Assembly: GCA_021396245.1 (NCBI GenBank)
Contig: WNYE01000002.1
Location: 558,001 to 622,000 of the forward strand
DNA: 64,000 nt
From: Sporothrix humicola
Lineage: Eukaryota > Ascomycota > Sordariomycetes > Ophiostomatales > Ophiostomataceae
Reading direction: 5' to 3'
Shown piece after piece: positions 33,617-44,398 of this stretch. A model generated the notes under the pieces. That model worked only from the letters and a program-made list of their open reading frames with translations, searched no databases and was not told where the DNA came from. Position 1 is the first letter of the stretch; every line of letters begins with the position of its first letter. The position numbers and the translations under genes were made by a program.

Positions 33617-35020
33617 ATGGCCGACGAAAAGAAGACACTGCCGCTCGACGACGGCCACCCCTCGTCAGACGAGGCCACTCTTGACAAGCCGCCTTCACGA
33701 GAGCACAACGTCGATACCAATACTGAGAAGGATGCTGAAAAGGACGCACAGACGGCCGACCCAGAAAAGAATGCCGCCTCTCCCGACGCCGACTTTGACC
33801 TCGCCAAGTACGGCCCGGCCCCCGACGGCGGCTGGCGCGCCTGGTCCGTGGCCATTGGCGCCGGCTTTATTACCTTCGCTGCCCTCGGGTTTGCCAACTC
33901 GTTTGGCGTCTTCCAAGAGTACTACATGACGCACCAGCTGGCGGACAAGAGCGCCGACACGATCGCCTGGATCGGCAGCTGCACGGCCTTTTTCCAGTTT
34001 GTCGCCGGCTCGATCTCGGGCCCGCTGTTTGACCGCTACGGCGCGTGGCTGATCCGCCCGGCGACGCTCATCTGCGTGTTTGCCACGATGATGATCAGTC
34101 TGTGCACCGAGTACTACCAGTTTTTGCTGGCCCAGGGCATCCTGATGGGCATTGCGACGGGCACGATGCAGTTCCCGGCGATGGCGGCGGTGATCCAGTT
34201 TTTCGACAAGAAGCGGGCGGCCGCCCTGGGTGTGGCCGTCGCCGGCTCGTCGATTGGCGGCGTCGTCTTCCCCATTGCCTTGAGCAAAATGCTCAACGAT
34301 CCCGCTGTGTCGTCCCACCTGAGCTTCGGCTGGGCCGTCCGCATTGTCGGGTTTATCATGCTCTTTTCGCTCGGTATTTCTTGTCTCACGGTCCGCCCGC
34401 GTCTGCCGCCACGCACGACGCAGTTCTTTGTGTGGTCGGCCTTTAAGCAGGTCAACTACGTGTCGATTGTCCTGGCCATGTTTTTCCTGTTCATGGGCCT
34501 GTTTACGCCCCTCTTTTTCCTGCCCAGCTACGCCGTCACGCAGGGCATGGACACCACCCTGGCCTCGTATCTCTTGGCCATTGTCAACGCCGCCTCCACC
34601 TTTGGCCGCATCATCCCCGGCATCCTGGCCGACAAGCTCGGCCGCATCAACGTCTTGGCGGCCGGTGGTGTCAGCACCGGCATCATTATTCTCACCCTCG
34701 AAAAGGCGCACAGCACCGCCGGCCTCGTCGTCTGGGCCATTGCCTTTGGCTTCTCGTCGGGCACGATCGTGTCGGGCGCCTCGGCCGCCATTTCGATTTG
34801 CACCGACGACCCGCGCAACATGGGCACTTATTTGGGGATGGGCCTCGGCGCGGCCTCCATTGCCGTCCTCATCGGCCCACCCATCAACGGCCAGCTGCTG
34901 CACCACTACGCCACCTATATGCCCGTCACCATCTTCAGCGGTGTCATGTGTCTGGTCGGCGGCTTCGTCGCCTTTTCGGGCAAGAGAGGCACCAAAGAGG
35001 GTCTCTTTGGACGTGTCTAA
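33617..35020 (+). CDS. MFS transporter, monocarboxylate-permease (MCT) family
   Basis: A 467-residue protein. An acidic hydrophilic N-terminus of ~70 residues precedes the MCT signature PDGGWRAWSVAIGAGF, followed by about twelve hydrophobic helices. The inter-helix motif DRYGAWLIRP lies after helix 2 and ADKLGRINVLAAG after helix 8. I chose the ATG at 33617 because the in-frame extension to 33422 reads through AT-rich leader. No intron. Fungal relatives include the Mch proteins and many cluster-linked permeases; yeast Mch proteins do not carry classic monocarboxylates, so the substrate is open. The neighbouring divergent Zn2Cys6 gene may regulate it. Confidence 0.88.
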   Translation: MADEKKTLPLDDGHPSSDEATLDKPPSREHNVDTNTEKDAEKDAQTADPEKNAASPDADFDLAKYGPAPDGGWRAWSVAIGAGFITFAALGFANSFGVFQEYYMTHQLADKSADTIAWIGSCTAFFQFVAGSISGPLFDRYGAWLIRPATLICVFATMMISLCTEYYQFLLAQGILMGIATGTMQFPAMAAVIQFFDKKRAAALGVAVAGSSIGGVVFPIALSKMLNDPAVSSHLSFGWAVRIVGFIMLFSLGISCLTVRPRLPPRTTQFFVWSAFKQVNYVSIVLAMFFLFMGLFTPLFFLPSYAVTQGMDTTLASYLLAIVNAASTFGRIIPGILADKLGRINVLAAGGVSTGIIILTLEKAHSTAGLVVWAIAFGFSSGTIVSGASAAISICTDDPRNMGTYLGMGLGAASIAVLIGPPINGQLLHHYATYMPVTIFSGVMCLVGGFVAFSGKRGTKEGLFGRV

Positions 35021-35485
35021 GTGGAAGTGGGGAAGGTGTCGTTGGTGTGGGTTGTCAGAAAAATCAGACCGGACTTTTAGTCCTCAGTTTCTTTTGTTTA
35101 CATTCTCCTTCCTTTTATCTCCCCTTTACGCTACTTAATTTCTTTCTTTTTTGTCACTTCTGTTTTCACTCTCGCTGTCCCCTGGGCTGGTTGCAAAAGC
35201 ATCAAACTTATATCACATAGACTACTCTCCTCTTCTCTTCTTCTGTTTTCTTTCTTGTTCATACTTTCTTCACAATACATAGTGTCTATACCAATCACGA
35301 GTTAATGAAATGAAAATTAATCAAAGTCAAACAAAAGAAACGCTTTTATTAATCAAAGTTGGTCAACACTATCCTACCAGTGCACCCAGGTGCAGTTCAT
35401 ATGTTCATATAGCATGCAAATTCATCAAGATCAAGACCGTCATCATTATTCCCTTTCCTTTAGTTCACTCCCATGACCACCCTCC
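35021..35485. other. Convergent 3' spacer
   Basis: A T-rich 465-nt stretch holding the 3' ends of the MFS transporter and the SGS-repeat protein. No further feature was recognised. Confidence 0.5.
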
Positions 35486-37228
35486 CTACTGGGGAAACGA
35501 CAGACGGACACGGCCGCTGACAGTGTCGGCGTTGAGCGTCGACCGATGTCCGCCCTTTTCCTCCTCATCGCCCTCCCGCGTGCCCTCCTTGATGGCGTCC
35601 ACCTTGCGGCCCACCCGTGGTGGCCAGCGCGGCGAGTCGTCGGGAACGACGTGCACGCCCTTGCCCTCGACGACGAGCGAGCCGCCGGCCACCGTCTTCA
35701 AATGGATATCGCCGACCCAGGACGTCGGGTAGTGCAGCTCGATGGAGCCCGAGACGGAGTGGTGGGTGCTCTCCAAAAAGTCGACGGCGGCGTTGGCGGT
35801 GGTCTCGTTGAGCAGCCAGACGACGGTGGAGCCAGACACGGTGTCAGTGTCGAGCGACGCCGGCACAAAGTCGTCGCCGTCGTTTTCGGCGAGTTTATGG
35901 ATGGCCAAAGCAACCGCAATGTTGCCCGATGTGGTGTGCAGGCGCGCGGTCTCGGCAAACGAGCCGGAGCCGTGGGCGACACCGGAGCGGGTCGTCAGTG
36001 CCAGACGGTGGGGGCGGGCAACCTTTTCGTCCTCGCCTTCGGCGGTCTCCTTGAGCTCCTCAAAACCGATGCTGCCGCTGACCGTCTCAATGCGCAGGTC
36101 GGCCAGCTCCTTGTCATTGCTGTCGTCGGCGGTGCCCTCGGCGCGCACGCCGACGCTCACAGAGCCCGACACGGAAAAGATGTACAGGCTGTCGACCAGC
36201 GACCACGGCCCGCGGATGGGGCTGGCCGTCGTGGTGACGCTCGTGCGGCGGGCCTCGAAGCGGTAGCCGGGCGCAAACTGGATGCTCTCCAGGAAAGCCT
36301 CGTGGCAGTCGGCGACGTCCTTTGTGGTAGCCTTCTTCTCGGCCTCTTCGTCAGGCAAGGCGCGCGACGCAACGATGCTGCCCACAACCGAGCTCAGCCG
36401 CGCGGCCTCGTCCACGACCAGGTCCAGATTGTCAATCAGCTGGATGCCCAGGTGGATGTTGCCAATGTGGAGGTCCTTCAAGTGCAGCTCCTTGTTCTTT
36501 TCGGCTGACGCTTCTGGCACCCACACGGTCACTCTGACCACCAGGCACAGCTCCAGGTTATGCTGCCAGTCGCCCCTTTCGACCCAGATGCGATCGTCCA
36601 CGACGACGGTCAGCTTCTGCGTGTCCTTGGCCCAGACGTACGTCGTGCGGATGCGGTCGTCATTGCTCAAGGCTTCGACGTCAATGGACGGCTTCTTGCC
36701 GTCGACGACCTGCCGGACAACCGTCTCGCCCGACACGCGCACGCGGCGCCAGCGGTAGTCGCCGTCGTCTTCGTGTTCGTGGTCGTGATCATGATGGTGG
36801 TGCCAGTTGTGCGTCGTGTTTTGGAGGACGGTCAGGCTGTGCTCGCTGCCAAACTCGAGCGGGTACGACGACAGCGGGTAAGCGTGCGGCTCACCGTGGG
36901 CGTGGCAGACGGGGTTTTCGGGGAGGACCAGGGGGCCGTCCAAAGGAGTCGAGCCGAGGCCAATCACGTCGTTGTCATTCTTGCTGCCTCCACTTCCAAA
37001 AAGACTGCCAAACAGCGACGGGATGCCGAACCAGTGCGTCCAGAAGCCAATCGTGATCAGCAGGACAAGGCCCAGCAAATGGTGGAAGCGGGCGACCTTG
37101 CGGCGGCGGTCGCTGCGGAGGCGGCGGATCTCGGCGGCGGCCTGGTAGACGTGGACGTTGACGGAGCCATTACTATCCTCTGGATTCTTTTGGTACGAGA
37201 CCAAGAGCGGCTCGTTTTCAGCGGCCAT
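35486..37228 (-). CDS. Single-pass membrane protein with SGS beta-repeats (DUF4097-like, unnamed)
   Basis: A 580-residue intronless protein. Residues 1-46 are cytosolic-looking and basic (RRLRSDRRRK), one hydrophobic helix spans ~48-68, and the rest would be extracytosolic (type II). A metal-ligand-like stretch HHHHDHDHEHEDD covers ~143-155. The C-terminal half has at least six short repeats centred on SGS/SGN/SGR (VSGSVSVGV ~353, VSGSIGFEE ~383, TSGNIAVAL ~433, VSGSTVVWL ~464, VSGSIELHY ~492, VSGRVRLSF ~570). That pattern suits a right-handed beta-helix such as DUF4097-type adhesin-like domains. Proteins of this form are widespread in filamentous fungi without a known role. The ATG at 37228 (MAAENEPLL) is the only good start. 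Confidence 0.8.
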   Translation of the reverse strand: MAAENEPLLVSYQKNPEDSNGSVNVHVYQAAAEIRRLRSDRRRKVARFHHLLGLVLLITIGFWTHWFGIPSLFGSLFGSGGSKNDNDVIGLGSTPLDGPLVLPENPVCHAHGEPHAYPLSSYPLEFGSEHSLTVLQNTTHNWHHHHDHDHEHEDDGDYRWRRVRVSGETVVRQVVDGKKPSIDVEALSNDDRIRTTYVWAKDTQKLTVVVDDRIWVERGDWQHNLELCLVVRVTVWVPEASAEKNKELHLKDLHIGNIHLGIQLIDNLDLVVDEAARLSSVVGSIVASRALPDEEAEKKATTKDVADCHEAFLESIQFAPGYRFEARRTSVTTTASPIRGPWSLVDSLYIFSVSGSVSVGVRAEGTADDSNDKELADLRIETVSGSIGFEELKETAEGEDEKVARPHRLALTTRSGVAHGSGSFAETARLHTTSGNIAVALAIHKLAENDGDDFVPASLDTDTVSGSTVVWLLNETTANAAVDFLESTHHSVSGSIELHYPTSWVGDIHLKTVAGGSLVVEGKGVHVVPDDSPRWPPRVGRKVDAIKEGTREGDEEEKGGHRSTLNADTVSGRVRLSFPQ

Positions 37229-38950
37229 GCTGAGTGTGGCGTCGCTAGTCGATGTCGGTGTTGTGTCGATGTAAGTCAGTTGAAATTGGCGATGGTGATG
37301 ATCCCAAACAAAAGAGTGAAGAAGCCAATCAACAATTGAATGAAAATGAAGATGAAAACAAAAGTTGAAGAGACGGCCTCAATATGTATTGTTCATTGCC
37401 TCAGTGGTCTCACTGTGCAGACTGTATGTCGTAAGAAAACAGGGCCTGCCAATCGCCAGCCAACGACGGCTCCCGAAATGCGTCTGCCTGGACAAGGACC
37501 ACCCACACTTTTTGAGGGGAAGGGAGGGATATGGAGAGACAAAACAGAAAGGCTGCGCGTCAGCACTGATGGCGAGATCTGATGTTTGCAAGACATACCC
37601 CTATTACCCCGCCTGCAGGACGGTGGTTCTTTCCTGTTTCTTTTGTGTTCTCTGGTTCTTGCCTTTTGTATTTTGTATCTTACTCTTGCCCCTACATCGC
37701 CTTCTTCCCGTCTCCCCGTATGCCCTTGCCTCGTAGATTTACTACACCCATTGCCCAATACAGAAGGTACATAATACAATCCCTCCAGCCCTCCACTCCA
37801 CCAATTGGCCCCCCTCAAATAGGGCTTTGATTGACCCGAGCTTACGGCGGGCCACACTGGCTTTGCATCGAACAGAGAGAAGACGGAGTACGACATACGA
37901 CGTACGACTTGACGACATCCTGCAACAAAAGCAGCCAAAGATCGTAATCGCCGTGCACTCTCTGTTACCAACCAACACGGCCATCTCCAAGTCAATGCCA
38001 ATGTCAATGTCAACACAAGAGACGTAAAAGCGGTGATAAGGCGTTGGAGGGCCGTCTTCTTTTCTCTTTTCTTGTGACTTTAATGTCCCGTCTATCAACA
38101 CTCGATCTGCGCATCTTACTTTTAGCATAACGACGACGCCGCAATCTTAATTTGTGACGCTTGGCGGCGGCAGCCGTCAATTCAATGCAGACTTCTATCA
38201 CTGTCAAAAATTTTATGTCACTTCTTTCTCAAAAATAAGGCTGCCTACGACGGCGTACGTACGCTGGCCGTTAGCGCCTGCACGACAGCCCGCTACCGTT
38301 GATACAGGCTCGACAGGCCACTGACAGCGCGTCTCCACCTGCTTAAAACGGTAAAACCGTAAATGCAGAGCCACAGGTGCAATGCAGGAAAAAGAAACAA
38401 AGGAACTCGAACACAAGCCGAATCTCAAGACAGACTTTTCCATGGAGTCACCGTTTGGTAAGTTGAAAACATACAGATTCGTACGTCTTATCAATGCGTA
38501 CGTACACGGCGACTGGACCTTGGTAGGCAACGGGGAATCTGTGTAGCAATAAGACGCAAGATGACGATCCGATGAGTGTGTGACTTTCTTTTGTTTTTTA
38601 TCTCATTTCATTTAGAGATCAGAGGTCGGAGATCCTTCTTGAATGCCACTCGTGACAGGTGACTATAATGCCCGTGTTCTAATCCCATCTACCACCGGCC
38701 GTATATATATGTGAGAGTGTGAGAGTGAGAGGGTCGTAAACAGTACATGGAGGCGAGACGTAAAAGGGAAATAAAGAAGAAGGAAGAAAGAAATAAAGGA
38801 AGAAAATATAAAGAAAGAATAAAGTAAGAAACATAAACGTAAAGCCAAAAGGGAAACGCAAAAAGTGCAAAAAAACGCCATGCCATGCCCACTTCTATCC
38901 CAAAACGTGTCTCTTCTCGTTGACATCTTTCTCTCTTTCTGCTTTTTCGA
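37229..38950. other. 1.7-kb spacer without a supportable gene
   Basis: Upstream of the SGS-repeat gene and downstream of the SAL1-like gene. It has an ACGGAGTAC element at 37883-37891, dyad-rich CGTACG words (for example 37909, 38257 and 38510), a TATATATATG run near 38703, and GA-rich sequence at 38710-38830. The frames present have biased composition and no motifs. A T-loop-like TTCTAATCC near 38679 does not extend to a tRNA. Confidence 0.45.
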
Positions 38951-41649
38951 CTAAGGTAACCCCAAGGCCTTTTTAGAGTTCTCGTACACAACCCATGTAA
39001 TGCTCAGCGCCGGCGCCACCTTGAGCAAATTCGGCGTCAGGCCCTTGTACAGCCCCCGCACGCCCTCGTTGGCCACCGTCCGCGTCGCCACGTCCCAGAT
39101 GCCCGTGTACGTCGGCGGGTGCATCACCGTGCCTTGCGTCTGGAGACGCGTCCGCAGCACGTTGAGCGGGTACACGACGGTCGCGCCGAACGCGCCGGAC
39201 GTGGCGCCGATAATGCCCGTGACAACATTGCCGGGCGCGGCGTCCTCCTCGTGGATCCCGTAGTAGCGCGCCTTGTACTTCATGTATGTGCCCTTCAAGA
39301 GCTCAAAAGTCCCCATGTCGATGGCGCTGTAGGGGAACATTCCAATTAAACCCATCGTGACGCCCCGGTACGCGGCCCGCACGCCGCCCGTCGCGTACAT
39401 GCGGCGCGCCGTCTGGATCAGCAGGGCATTGCCGGTCGGGCCGCCCTGCACGGTCTCGCACTGCAGCCGGAACTTGAGCGTGTCGAGCGGGTAGACGCAG
39501 AACTGCGCAATCATGCCCGCCACGCCACCAGCCACAAACTTGGACGACGAGTTGATCCGGAGCGGGTCGCCGTGGCCTTCAAACGCAGCGAGCGTGCGCT
39601 TGGCCGCTTCGTACGAGCCGAACTGACTGGTTAGTAGGGTACAATGTAGAGGGTCGCATTTGTGGGGGGCCTAGAACCTACTTTGATGGCCGTCTCCGGC
39701 ATAATCTTGACGACATTTAGACCGTTGCCTATGCTGTTAGAGGACAATACAAATACAACAAAAAGGAATCGCCGGGGAACCTACCCGCAAAGAATGTCCG
39801 CAGACCGCCGGCGCGGTAGAGGTTGACGATTGCGTCGCGGATCGGCCGGCCGGTCTTGCGGACGGCGGAGGCGGCTGTCGGTGTCGATGTCGACTCGCCG
39901 ACGGCGGCCTTGACGGCGGCCGCCGAGCTGCCGCCGCGCGTGTTCACGAGCAAGTACACCTTGAGGCGGTCAAAGGGCGCCGTCGCCGTGCGCGAGATGC
40001 CGCCCGCCAGCGCGCCCGCCAAAAAGTAGCCTGGATGGGGCACGTATTGTGTCAGTTTTTTGGACTTGGACTTGCTCTTCCGGCTGGTGGTGGTAGGAGA
40101 TGCCCTCTGGGCCCTCTGAAGCTTGGTGCCGGATCCGGTCGCAATCGTCTGCGTGCTGTCGCTGTCGAGCACTTCGTCCAGTTCGTCGACGTCGTCCAGG
40201 TCCTCATAGTCCTCGTACTCGTGTCCACGGCCGGCCGCAGCTGGCGTGCTCTCCGCCCTCCCGTCAGCGATCCCCCCTGCAGCTGCGGATGACATGGACA
40301 ATTTTGACGCTTTTGATTTTGATTTTGACGCGCCCTCTCCTGTCTCCGACTCGTGCAGCGACCCAGACTTTGACTTTTTCTTGGACTTTGACACAACGGC
40401 CCCCTCTTGTGCATCTGAATCTGGCGGCAGTGGAGGCGGCGGCGGCGATGGCGCTGTGGGAGAGGAAGGGACGGGCGGTATTGAGGAGGTGCTTGTGTCC
40501 ACCTCTATTGGCGGCCGTATGCGTTTTCGTTTTCGTATTTGGCGTTCTGAATCTGTGCCGTCTTCCAGGGTCTGCACGTCATCTGTCGTCGTCGTCTCCG
40601 TCGGCAGCTGCTCTGCCACGCTCGGCTTCGGCTTCGCAAGCTTCAAGATGGAACCAAACAGGGCCTGGAGGAGGAAACCAGAATTGGTGTTGCTGGTGTC
40701 TGTGTCTGTGTCTTCTGTGTCTGGGTCTGGGTCTGGATCAGAGGTTGCCGTACCTAAGCCCTCTAGCGTTTCGTCGCTGACCATGCTGTCGCCCTCGGCG
40801 TTGAGGATGACAATGGACGCATAGTACGACAGGGCGGTCTTGAGCGCCGCCCCGGAGTCGGGATCGGTGCCGTCGCCGTTGTTGAGCGTCGGGATAAACA
40901 GGAGGAAGTCGCGCCATTCGTCAAACGTAATGAAGCCGTCGTGGTTCATGTCGATCTCGTCAAAGAAGCCGTCGAGGCGGCGGGCGGGAACGGCGAGGCC
41001 GCTCTTCTGGAAGGCGGCCCGGAGCTCGGCCTTGTTGAGCCGGCCGTCGTGGTTGCGGTCGATGGAGCGGAAGAGGATGAGCAGCTGGCGCTCGGCAGCC
41101 TCGACAAACACGCGGAATTCTAAACGGAGCAAAAAGGGAGCGTTAGCGACGTTCTGCAGTGCATCTCTTCTACTCCTTCACCCTCCACTCTCCCACCTTC
41201 AAATTGAATCTTTCCGTCTCCGTTGACGTCGACAATGTCGATAATCTCCCGCAGCATGTCGTCGGCATTTTTCATAGCTGAAAAGTTAGCCTCGGTATTA
41301 GTTTTGAATAGCGTCACGAGGGGCACCCACGATGATCGATCCGCCGCAGGCCCTTCTTAAGGCCTTTGAGGTCCAGCTCGCGGTCGCCCTGGGGGTCGAG
41401 CCGCTTCCACAGCTCCTCGACGCGCTTGTCCCGCTGGTACTGCGACTCGCCCTCGGCGGCACGCAGCGAGGCCGCGGCCGGGTCATCGAGGGCGGCTGGC
41501 GGGGCGTCAAAAAGGTAGGGCGAAGAGGTTTTCGATTTCGAATGCGGCCGTGACGGCATCGGAGCTTCTTTTAGAGCTTCTTTCGGTGCTCCCGTCGGGC
41601 CCGTCGGGGCAGAAGCCGAAGCCGAAGCACTGGTGTCGCCGGCCGTCAT
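38951..41649 (-). CDS. SAL1: Calcium-dependent mitochondrial carrier (Sal1/SLC25A24-like)
   Basis: Minus-strand exons 41331-41649, 41197-41277, 39785-41119, 39682-39728 and 38951-39622 join in phase to about 817 residues. The N-terminal regulatory half has one degenerate EF-hand (DPQGDRELDLKG) and three canonical ones (DVNGDGKIQFEE, DRNHDGRLNKAE, DMNHDGFITFDE). The carrier half has PFDRLKVYL, PLDTLKFRLQ and PLNVLRTRLQ signatures. In yeast, Sal1 exchanges ATP-Mg for phosphate under cytosolic Ca2+ control. Between the EF-hands and the carrier lies a low-complexity insert of some 200 residues rich in Ser, Lys, Pro and acid. Exon 2 splits EF-hand 2, with GTGGGA used as donor. Confidence 0.9.
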
Positions 41650-42882
41650 GACAAGCAGACCATGACAGGCCGGGAGCTAGACTGGAAGTGTTTCCGGATT
41701 CGGATTCCGTAATGGTCGGAGGTCGGAGGATATGTAAGTCGGGTCCAAAGGGGTGCGTGTTGTGTCCCTTATAGCTCCAGCATGGTGGGAGCGGACAGGC
41801 GAAGTCGGAGAAGGAGGAAGAAGAGGCGGCCGTCGAAGGAGTGGCGGGGATGACGGAACCGATGGATTGACGGAGAGGTGAGAACGTGAGGAGCTAAAAG
41901 ATACCGTCGTCGAGAAAAGAGAAAAAGGAATTGGAGAAATCCGGATTGGCTAGAGGCTACGTCGTCGCTGGAAATATGCGCAAAAGGCGAGAGAAAGAGC
42001 AGATAGTAATGTTGCTGGCGATAGGTAGGCGTCGAGAGCCGACGTTGGTAGAGGGCGTCGGGATGGTCGTGCTCACAGAAACGTCGAAAGTGTGTCGTTG
42101 TTTGGAGTAGACTCGAGTCGTCGGCTTAAGTTGAGGTCATGGAGGGGAAGACGGAAGGAGAAAAAAGTTGGACGAAAAACAGCTAGGGAAGCGGGAGAAA
42201 TGGCGCTAGCCGGTTCCAAGCAGCAAATGACGATGCCGCCAAATGGGCAGGAGCGCTGACAAGGAAAGAGCAAAGGGCAGAAAAAAGTGACGGTTGGCGG
42301 CGGTTGGGCGTTTAAATTTAATGCAAAATTAATGCTAAAATTCAGGCAGGACAACTCAACGAAAGCTGCGACGTATTTATCAGAAAAAAACTTCAAGTTT
42401 AAAAGCAAGCTTCGAGTGAATCTAGATAATTTTTTCCAAAAGTTACAAAATGCCGAGTTTGACCGTTCTGGGCCTTTTTTCGTCTCTTCGTTTTTTGAGT
42501 TGTCTTGCTTCGGTATCGCGCTCGGCTTTGAGATTTCAGCTTCCAGGCCGCTCCTTCTGTCTTTTTGCTTCTGTGCAATCAGCGACAGCGACTGCCAATT
42601 GAGGTGACCCATTGACAATTGTCCAGCAGCAAGAGCTAGGCGCACGTGGTTAGCGCGCTTATGTAACCACAGTACCTACAATTCGGGCAAGTGCAACCAC
42701 AACCACTGGTCAGTGGCCACTGAAGTGAGACGCTGAAGCTCCGGTTCGGCCAGCCTCGTCGCTTGCCTCCAAAAAGGGTCAAATCAATATCTCGACAAAA
42801 CACACAGCCCTCGTCGCCTCTCGTCCACGCCGGCCACCTCTCGTCGCGACAATCGCATCGACACCGTCCCGACAACCCCACA
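41650..42882. promoter_or_regulatory. Divergent promoter between SAL1-like and cyclin C genes
   Basis: A 1.2-kb head-to-head spacer. The SAL1 side is GA-rich on the plus strand (CT-rich in sense). An AT-rich core at 42300-42430 has TTTAAATTTAATGC and AAAATTAATGC words. The cyclin side is a CA/CT-rich leader ending CCCCACAATGG. No gene was seen. Confidence 0.5.
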
Positions 42883-44262
42883 ATGGCGGCCAGCTACTGG
42901 GACTCGACGCAGCGGCGCTTCTGGGAGTTTTCCAAGGAGCAGCTGGCGGCGCTTCGGCAGCGGAAACAGGACGAGGAACGCAGCCTCGTGTCCATGTATC
43001 CTCTTCCCGAATGGCGCCATCTCAGCCTATTCTTCTCGCAGCGTGAGTCACCCCCTTGAATTTAACTCTAGTTTCCACGCCGCTGACCGTCAGAACTCAA
43101 CCGGCTCGCGAAACGAATGCAGGCTCGGCAACAGGCACTTGCAACCGCCCAGGTCTACATCAAGCGATTTTACTGTAAAGTCGAGATCCGCCGAACCAAT
43201 CCCTACCTCGTCATGGCCACCGCGCTCTACCTCGCCTGCAAGACCGAAGAGTGCCCGCAGCACATCCGCCAGGTCGTCCAGGAAGCCAAGGTGCTGTGGC
43301 CGGACACGCACTGCCTCGAAATCGCGCGGCTCGGCGAGTGCGAGTTCTTCATGATCTCGGAGCTGTCGTCGCAGCTGATTGTGCACGCGCCGTACCGCAC
43401 GCTCCATACGCTGCAGGCCGAGCTGGCGCTGACGTCCGAGGAACTCACCCAAGCCTGGTCCGTCGTCAACGACCACTACATGACCGACTTGCCGCTCCTC
43501 TATCCGCCACACGTGATTGCCGTAACAGCCATTGTCTGGGTCATGGTGCTGCAGCCGCCGATGCCGGGTGGATCGAACACGGGTGCAGGCATTGGCCTGA
43601 TGGGCCAGACGATGGGCACCGTCGCCAACAGCAACTCGAACAACAGCATGAACATGGGCGGAAACAACAGCAATGGCTCGGCGCCAGGCGGCATGGGCGG
43701 AGGTGGCAACTCGGCCATCCAGGCGCCTCCTCTGCTTCTGAGCCTATCGTCCCTCGGCCCAGGCACGAGCACACCCGGCGGTGGCACGCCAGGAACGCCC
43801 GGAATGGCCGGCATGGGCACGCCGACGACGGCCAACGCGTTTCCGACCATGTCGGGCAACCGGTCGGTGGCGTTTGCCAATGTACAGGCTCAGGTGGCTG
43901 CGGCCACTGCCCTTCTCGGCGGTGCCGGGCCGATGCACCACATGCCACCGGGCGTCAATGCCCAAGGCCAGATTATTTACGGGAGCAGCAACAGCAACGG
44001 AAACAACAATAACAACAATGCCAACAATAATGGAAACAACAACAGCAACACCACAGAAGACGCTCCACCTGCAGACGGCGGAAGGACAGCCACGATGCAC
44101 TGGCTGATCCGCTGGCTAGCCGAGAGCGGGCTCGACATGGAGGCAACGATCGACTGCACGCAAGAGATGATCTCGTTCTACATGGCCTGCGAGGAGTACA
44201 ACGAAAAGTTGACGCGCGAACAAATCAACCGATTCGTCAAAGCACGTGGACTGGATAGATGA
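42883..44262 (+). CDS. SSN8: Cyclin C, Mediator CDK8-module subunit
   Basis: Exons 42883-43042 and 43094-44262 give 442 residues (donor GTGAGT, branch GCTGAC, acceptor GTCAG). The start MAASYWDSTQRRFW and WEFSKEQL are typical of Ssn8/cyclin C. Cyclin fold 1 includes YIKRFY, NPYLVMATALYLACKTEE and ECEFFMISEL. Fold 2 starts at LYPPHVIAVTAIVWVMVL and ends WLAESGLDMEATIDCTQEMI. With Cdk8/Ssn3 it forms the kinase module that modulates RNA polymerase II. A Gly/Asn/Ser-rich, low-complexity insert of about 180 residues splits fold 2, longer than I expect for the family. The 3' end converges on the dioxygenase gene. Confidence 0.93.
43980..44050 (+). repeat. AAC/AAT trinucleotide-rich poly-Asn coding tract
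   Basis: Near-continuous AAC, AAT and AGC codons encode Asn/Ser runs inside the fold-2 insert of cyclin C. Triplet slippage is the likely origin. Confidence 0.8.
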
Positions 44263-44398
44263 TCGCGGTACGGATGGACAACTATTAACGACAGCATTGA
44301 CCATTAAACATTTATCGGCATTATTATCAACAGCGAAACATATATATACAGATACAATCTGGGTTATAAACAAACAACGACAAATACATGCGTCCGCC

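Noticed and set aside
33695..34906. 403-codon minus-strand frame over the MFS transporter
   Set aside because: Antisense shadow, Arg/Asp/Gly-rich, while the plus-strand frame has clear transmembrane pattern and the MCT signature.
38640..38700. tRNA-like segment with TTCTAATCC T-loop and ACCACC end
   Set aside because: The T-stem does not pair, no A-box is present at the right distance and the acceptor arms do not match.
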